A stretch of 8,799 nt of DNA from Tannerella sp. (GTDB lineage: Bacteria; Bacteroidota; Bacteroidia; Bacteroidales; Tannerellaceae): positions 1 to 8,799 of the forward strand of contig JAISGW010000074.1 in assembly GCA_031262895.1 (NCBI GenBank). The letters run 5' to 3'. The translations under genes and the position numbers were made by a program. The notes beneath the pieces were generated by a model, which did no database searches, had not been told where the DNA came from, and was given only the letters and a program-made list of their open reading frames with translations. Of the stretch, positions 5,901 to 8,799 are shown in pieces (positions within the stretch are counted from its first letter, which is position 1; each line of letters opens with the position of its first letter).

Positions 5901-8799
5901 CCGCTGGTAGGTATAATTATTGTTGAGGCGGTTCGGCGCCGGATAAGGCGGCGTACTACCGGTGGAACTGTAAGCAGGATTATCGGAAGCTTGCGGCACC
6001 TGCAGGTTCGGCTTGATCTTGAAGGGGTCGTACATGAACTGGTTCCAGACCGGCAGGGCCGGTGCGAACTTCTCCTTGGCCGAGCTGATGGCATAAACAA
6101 AGCCATAATAACCTTGCACATTGCTGCCCATGACAATCATATCGGCAGAACCGTCGTTGTCGATGTCGGCAATCACCGGATATTCAAAGCCCGTGAAAGA
6201 GGCCACCGGCTGTTTGAGCAAGATAACCGAAGAACGGTTTTCATTGATCCGGATATAAGGAATGATGGGTTTGATGATGCGCAGGGTGGATTCGTCACGA
6301 TAGCAGATTTCCTCAATGCCGTCGTTGTCGAAGTCGAACATGGTAAAGCCCGTATTGACCGAGGAATCGTTGTGTTCCATCAGGAAGGAGACCTTCAGGC
6401 GTTCGGCTCCCGAGGCCGTGCCGCCGCTCGTGGTCTCGGCCATGTTGGTGGTATCGGCCTGCAAATCCCACGTCAGGCCTACAATCACGCCATAACCGGT
6501 GGTTGTGCCAAGCGTAGAAGGCACTTCGCCCACCAAGGGAATGCGGTCGGCTATGGGCACCGTATCGCTCTGCATGACGCCTATGGTCTGGTTGACCGTC
6601 GTCATGTTGATTTGCCCGGAAAGGATAGCTATTTCCGGCAGGCGGTGCATAATGCCGTCGGTACCCATCTGCTCGTGCCCGTCAATATCGCCGATATACA
6701 CGTAGGAGTTATTGCCTGTGCTGCTGGCGCCCATAGGCAAATCCACCTGTTCCATCAGGTAGGGTTCCGGCGTGCTGTTGCGCACGATGCTGCCGGAAGC
6801 GTCCTTGCTGAGGAAGCCCGGATTCCAGACGCTGACCCGCAGGTCGCTGCTGCTTTCACGGGTGACGCTGACCACATCGGGAATGCCGTCACCGTTGATG
6901 TCGGCCACGCCCGTACGCCCGTCGGGAACGCCGGAAAGACTAACCGTCTTGTACGTGCCGTTGGAGAGGTTGATGTCGTAATAGACCTTGCCGCCGGCTA
7001 CCACGTCGTACTTTCCGTCCTCATCCATATCGTAGGTATAGTCGAAATTAATCCATCGGTCTCCGCTGTTTCCTACGGTTGCTCCCGCATCATATCCGAC
7101 AAAGGCATCGGTGCCGAGGGTGCCGAGGGTTGCTTCCAAAGCACCGGTTTGCGCATTGTAAATATGATTGTAAACCACGATGTCGGCCACACCGTCGCCG
7201 TCTATATCTACAATTTGCGGAATAGGTTTGCTGTAATTCGCCGGCGTCCCTGCACCGGCTGCATAGGACGTCGTGCTCACCCATTTTTCAGTCAGACCGG
7301 TAATTTTTTTATTGGCATCCACGGTGACTTCGTAAGAAGCTACCTGCTGGTTATACTTAGAGGTAGTGCCTCCTTTGGTATCCACGCCGTAGGCAACAAT
7401 GATTTCGCCGAGGCCGTTTCGGTCGGCATCCACCAAAGCAATGTGGGAAGGCGAATCATGATATACGGTATGGTCTTCCCACCAAGCCGGAAGCGCATAT
7501 TTCAGGATGCGCTTGCCGGTTTGCCCGTCATAAATATAAAGGTATTCTATATCGGCGTTGTAGGAAGATACACCATCCGCCTGCCCTTCGGCCACGATTT
7601 CGGGATAGCCGTCGCCATTCAGGTCACCCACCAAGGGAATGGAAAAGCCGTAAAGGCGGTCGGTGCTATTAGCACCTGCCGGCGAGGTTTGGGCATCACC
7701 TTCCGGCACCACGTAGGGTTTGATGGCCGCGTAGTTGGTCGCTCCAGTCGCTCCAGTGATGAACTTATAGACGGGCGAGAAGGTGACCGGCGCCATGGTG
7801 CCGTAGCAATTTGTCGTAGAAGGATCGGTGTAGCCGGGCGGCAGGGCGGCATTCGAGAGCCACAGCCCCCGGTCGAAAACATGGGTACGTATGATAAAGC
7901 TGGCCGTGTTCGTATAGCCGTAAGCCGTAGCCGTAACCGTGACCGTGAAGTACGAATACATCTCGTAAGTGGGCGAGCTGAGCGTAGTCGGATGATAGGT
8001 GACCGTGCTGCCCGAAAGGCTGACGCTGCCGGCCGAGGTGTTATCAAGCTGCGTGACGCTGAAGGTGCAGCCGCTATGCGGCGTGACGCCTATAGGATAA
8101 CCGGAAATCTGATTGTAGAGGTCAAGCGAAACATCCGGCGGCGTGGCGGGTGTCCCCTTTGAATTGTAGACTGACTCCATCAGGTTCGTCGTCGTCTTGA
8201 AGGTGAAATGCGGCAGGTCAACAGGGCCTATGGAGATATTCTCCGGACGCAGGCGGCCCATCTGGTCGTGCGACATCAGGTTACCGAGCAAGGTGCTGCT
8301 GTTCATGCCCAAGTCGGAGGCCAAGCTTGTGATGGTGCCGCCCAGACCGGCTATGACGGGAGAGTTTGGCGTAGTCGTCGTCTTAAAGTCGTACACCTGG
8401 TGGCCTACACCGTCGTAAGGGTCTGCGGTCTGCAAAGTCGTGTTCAACTGATCGTTAAAGGTAGTAGTGATGTCCGCTGGAGCCGAGCCGGAGACCAGCC
8501 ATACTTCATAGCCCTCGTAGGTGGAATAAATATTACGTATGACATTGCCGTTTGCGCCTGTAAAGTTGGTGTTCAGCTTTACATTCAGAAGAATATTGTT
8601 TATCACATAGATATTACCGGAGGAAGCCGTAAAAGAAGCCGCCGGAGCGTTGGTGTAGCTGCCGGAGCTGCCGCTTGCGGGAGTGGCCAGCATATTGTTG
8701 AAGAAGCGGATGTTCCCGCTCGTGGTTGAGTTGAGCACATTGGTGTTGCCTGAAAGCAGCGCTATGGTATTCTGATAAAAGTAGGCATCCCCGGTGCCG
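2937..8799 (-). CDS. Giant multidomain surface protein with beta-helix, FG-GAP propeller and sorting-type C-terminus (5' end missing)
   Basis: About 1,953 residues are visible, numbered here from the first complete codon at 8798; the frame stays open to the edge, so the start and any signal peptide lie outside. The GTG at 8738 is an internal valine codon, not a start. Modules in order: end of a right-handed beta-helix (1-95, repeats such as NTIALLSGN, RFFNNML, YVINNILLN), closing with SPVIAGLGG and DQMGRLRPENISIG; a cadherin/Ig-like domain (about 220-310); eight FG-GAP/VCBS calcium-loop repeats (about 386-895); a PVWNQFMYDPFKI module (from 917); a CARDB-like domain (about 1025-1175); a cadherin-like domain with FANDILPDD (about 1203-1300); an Ig-like stretch around C1309 and FRWY; WTGQADRDWDNPANW (1400-1414); and a sorting-type domain (1886-1953). 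The protein is rich in Ser, Thr, Asp and Asn with only nine cysteines among the last 1,933 residues, as expected for an exported beta-rich protein. Likely roles are adhesion or glycan binding at the cell surface; no catalytic site is recognisable. It is followed by a strong terminator and appears to be the last gene of its transcript. Confidence 0.88.
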   Translation of the reverse strand, partial: GTGDAYFYQNTIALLSGNTNVLNSTTSGNIRFFNNMLATPASGSSGSYTNAPAASFTASSGNIYVINNILLNVKLNTNFTGANGNVIRNIYSTYEGYEVWLVSGSAPADITTTFNDQLNTTLQTADPYDGVGHQVYDFKTTTTPNSPVIAGLGGTITSLASDLGMNSSTLLGNLMSHDQMGRLRPENISIGPVDLPHFTFKTTTNLMESVYNSKGTPATPPDVSLDLYNQISGYPIGVTPHSGCTFSVTQLDNTSAGSVSLSGSTVTYHPTTLSSPTYEMYSYFTVTVTATAYGYTNTASFIIRTHVFDRGLWLSNAALPPGYTDPSTTNCYGTMAPVTFSPVYKFITGATGATNYAAIKPYVVPEGDAQTSPAGANSTDRLYGFSIPLVGDLNGDGYPEIVAEGQADGVSSYNADIEYLYIYDGQTGKRILKYALPAWWEDHTVYHDSPSHIALVDADRNGLGEIIVAYGVDTKGGTTSKYNQQVASYEVTVDANKKITGLTEKWVSTTSYAAGAGTPANYSKPIPQIVDIDGDGVADIVVYNHIYNAQTGALEATLGTLGTDAFVGYDAGATVGNSGDRWINFDYTYDMDEDGKYDVVAGGKVYYDINLSNGTYKTVSLSGVPDGRTGVADINGDGIPDVVSVTRESSSDLRVSVWNPGFLSKDASGSIVRNSTPEPYLMEQVDLPMGASSTGNNSYVYIGDIDGHEQMGTDGIMHRLPEIAILSGQINMTTVNQTIGVMQSDTVPIADRIPLVGEVPSTLGTTTGYGVIVGLTWDLQADTTNMAETTSGGTASGAERLKVSFLMEHNDSSVNTGFTMFDFDNDGIEEICYRDESTLRIIKPIIPYIRINENRSSVILLKQPVASFTGFEYPVIADIDNDGSADMIVMGSNVQGYYGFVYAISSAKEKFAPALPVWNQFMYDPFKIKPNLQVPQASDNPAYSSTGSTPPYPAPNRLNNNYTYQRIVNEGTPSERLDTFALYNATLSQVPKYMLAANPTYGSVYEPIVYFDQGYIVDNEEGSASQPKISGAAVGNDTLTFTVGNREGALTDVPINTPVAIYKNGLASQANYVGTVTLGECYIAGTNTLLTAAIKANSSGTTDGEVRLSLPMLDTNNGGSFAVGDVSLSNVYLLRLGDNSNNSTGSWVWRYGINDANETADPDKGIGVASSQFRDCSWDDNAVIDAKSQLIPDLATVQAYHAVTIDQFANDILPDDYYANYKVQPDTAQHTLNTFSIYEQPKAGTVTLSGSGQEMKMNYRNTSTEGLVNSVDSFRYRAIFTDPNDETTKTDIQTVYIYILQLHGGAATCSPSYKARLKAQPVGVAFRWYMADSTTYLQTDSLRDITFAFGNADNTGDSVYMVEPKVTASFATDSLQGLYFPQGQLRITKTNSGAADNMRWTGQADRDWDNPANWVMQDADGSETPADYAPTPCTNVTISSNVDNYPELVDSAYCHDIDMQDRAMLKNPHVLNYDSARVEIKLKPSERDRYLMWSAPMLDMVAGDYHFDNPTTGEPEWGDFQLSLFMGFENSFSSSQALVGTFLPLGKAFNLKLTTTSQNADSVLWFPKPNTEYTGIQSNISFTGTYKRTNLARFVTDDMEPDGKGDYLVPVRYFNAQLTSGTLLQVVNPYFAYLNFADFYQANADSIQDGYYLWDGKTDDGFVGVVASSSARYLISSSKTDFLKTSPNQIPPLQSFIVAKNEDIGSAVVHDMRYSPAFTSTQPAASYTLRAANVVAGGLLQIGLTEGTASASAGLVYDLTALPGADKHDLPALTSDAMPLSLYTLDAAKNPLLMNSSDDFAASTVPLVLSAASAGEATLTFTGLDDFGYDVYLTDKTKGKEIKLSSAANTYTFTLDKSGSVTDRFSLRFVYTGQGVVTGTDETTSVSLRATALPNGGLEVRGLHPGTMLYIYDMSGRMLYCRKASAESALPDVRLKGLYTIVNDGRSVKVAVE
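2940..3143 (-). other. C-terminal sorting-type domain of the giant protein
   Basis: The last 68 residues include GLEVRGLHPGTMLYIYDMSG, then RMLY, and end with LKGLYTIVNDGRSVKVAVE. The pattern (hydrophobic strand, Y/VYDxxGR, a short variable part, L-x-G-x-Y-x-V, a final K-V-x-V strand) fits the type A C-terminal sorting domain that directs Bacteroidetes proteins through the T9SS, where it is usually cleaved and the protein anchored to the surface. The related DUF6383-type C-terminal domain of gut Bacteroides proteins has a similar pattern and is the main alternative. Which one applies depends on whether the genome encodes PorU, PorV and the Sov/SprA translocon, none of which is in this window. 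Confidence 0.65.
6114..7643 (-). other. FG-GAP/VCBS calcium-loop repeat region (beta-propeller)
   Basis: Eight loops of the type DxDGDGxxD/E are visible, each between hydrophobic strands: DLNGDGYPE (visible residue 392), DADRNGLGE (457), DIDGDGVAD (531), DMDEDGKYD (590), DINGDGIPD (633), DIDGHEQMGTDG...LPE (704), DFDNDGIEE (822) and DIDNDGSAD (878). Such loops bind calcium in integrin-alpha-type propellers, where one repeat forms one blade. Spacing is 43-74 residues except for 118 between the sixth and seventh, which leaves room for a degenerate extra blade or an inserted segment. The sixth loop also carries an insertion of about ten residues. Confidence 0.8.
8514..8798 (-). other. End of a right-handed beta-helix domain
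   Basis: The first visible 95 residues hold repeated short strands with an Asn-Asn-hydrophobic pattern: YFYQNTIALLSGN, GNIRFFNNMLA, GNIYVINNILLN and GNVIRNIY. This is the rung pattern of pectate-lyase-like parallel beta-helices found in bacterial surface proteins. The segment that follows (SPVIAGLGG and later GRLRPENISIGPVDL) looks like the usual closing part of such domains. More rungs must lie to the right of the window. The DNA here appears more AT-rich than most of the gene, partly because of the many Asn, Ile and Tyr codons. Confidence 0.6.

Noticed and set aside
5109..8162. Long plus-strand open frame of 1,017 codons opposite the giant surface gene
   Set aside because: It is codon-aligned with the sense frame, its translation is low-complexity Gly/Arg/Val/His-rich without a domain, and it is explained by the absence of TTA, CTA and TCA in the sense gene.
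8736..8738. GTG at 8738 as the start of the giant protein
   Set aside because: The frame remains open to the window edge and the beta-helix pattern continues upstream (YFYQNTIALLSGN), so this is an internal valine codon.

Overview
The window looks like a chromosomal segment from a fairly GC-rich member of the Bacteroidota, most likely order Bacteroidales. Three things point there: a delta-prime clamp-loader subunit of the Bacteroides type, a DUF4301-family protein (a family I know mainly from Bacteroidetes), and a giant exported protein whose C-terminus resembles the type A sorting domain of the type IX secretion system (T9SS). The visible promoter elements also follow the Bacteroidetes TAnnTTTG (-7) pattern rather than a sigma70 -35/-10 pattern. 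I cannot name a genus from sequence reading alone.

Layout. Bases 1-134 are intergenic. They hold a leftward -7 element preceded by an 8-bp direct repeat spaced by one helical turn, which suggests that a leftward gene begins just outside the window. Bases 135-1265 (minus) encode DNA polymerase III delta-prime. A 78-bp divergent spacer (1266-1343) carries a good leftward -7 element for that gene and a weaker candidate for the rightward gene. Bases 1344-2861 (plus) encode a DUF4301 protein with motifs reminiscent of sugar-nucleotide pyrophosphorylases. A short convergent spacer (2862-2936) contains a strong hairpin terminator. From 2937 to the right edge, on the minus strand, one open frame of about 1,950 codons encodes the C-terminal part of a giant mosaic surface protein. 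Its start lies beyond the window.

The giant protein reads, from the visible N-terminal side, as: the end of a right-handed beta-helix, a cadherin/Ig-like domain, eight FG-GAP/VCBS calcium-loop repeats (beta-propeller), a WNQ linker module, a CARDB-like domain, a second cadherin-like domain, an Ig-like stretch, a W-G-x-x-D-W-x-N-P-A-N-W module, and a C-terminal sorting-type domain. The first two genes are ordinary housekeeping or conserved chromosomal genes and are not obviously linked to it in function; the three genes belong to separate transcription units.

I see no CRISPR array, tRNA, rRNA, insertion sequence, phage gene, toxin-antitoxin pair or defence locus. The items most worth a second look are the architecture of the giant protein, the clustering of O-glycosylation-type sequons in its C-terminal third, the nucleotidyltransferase-like signature of the DUF4301 protein, and the operator-like repeat at the left edge.
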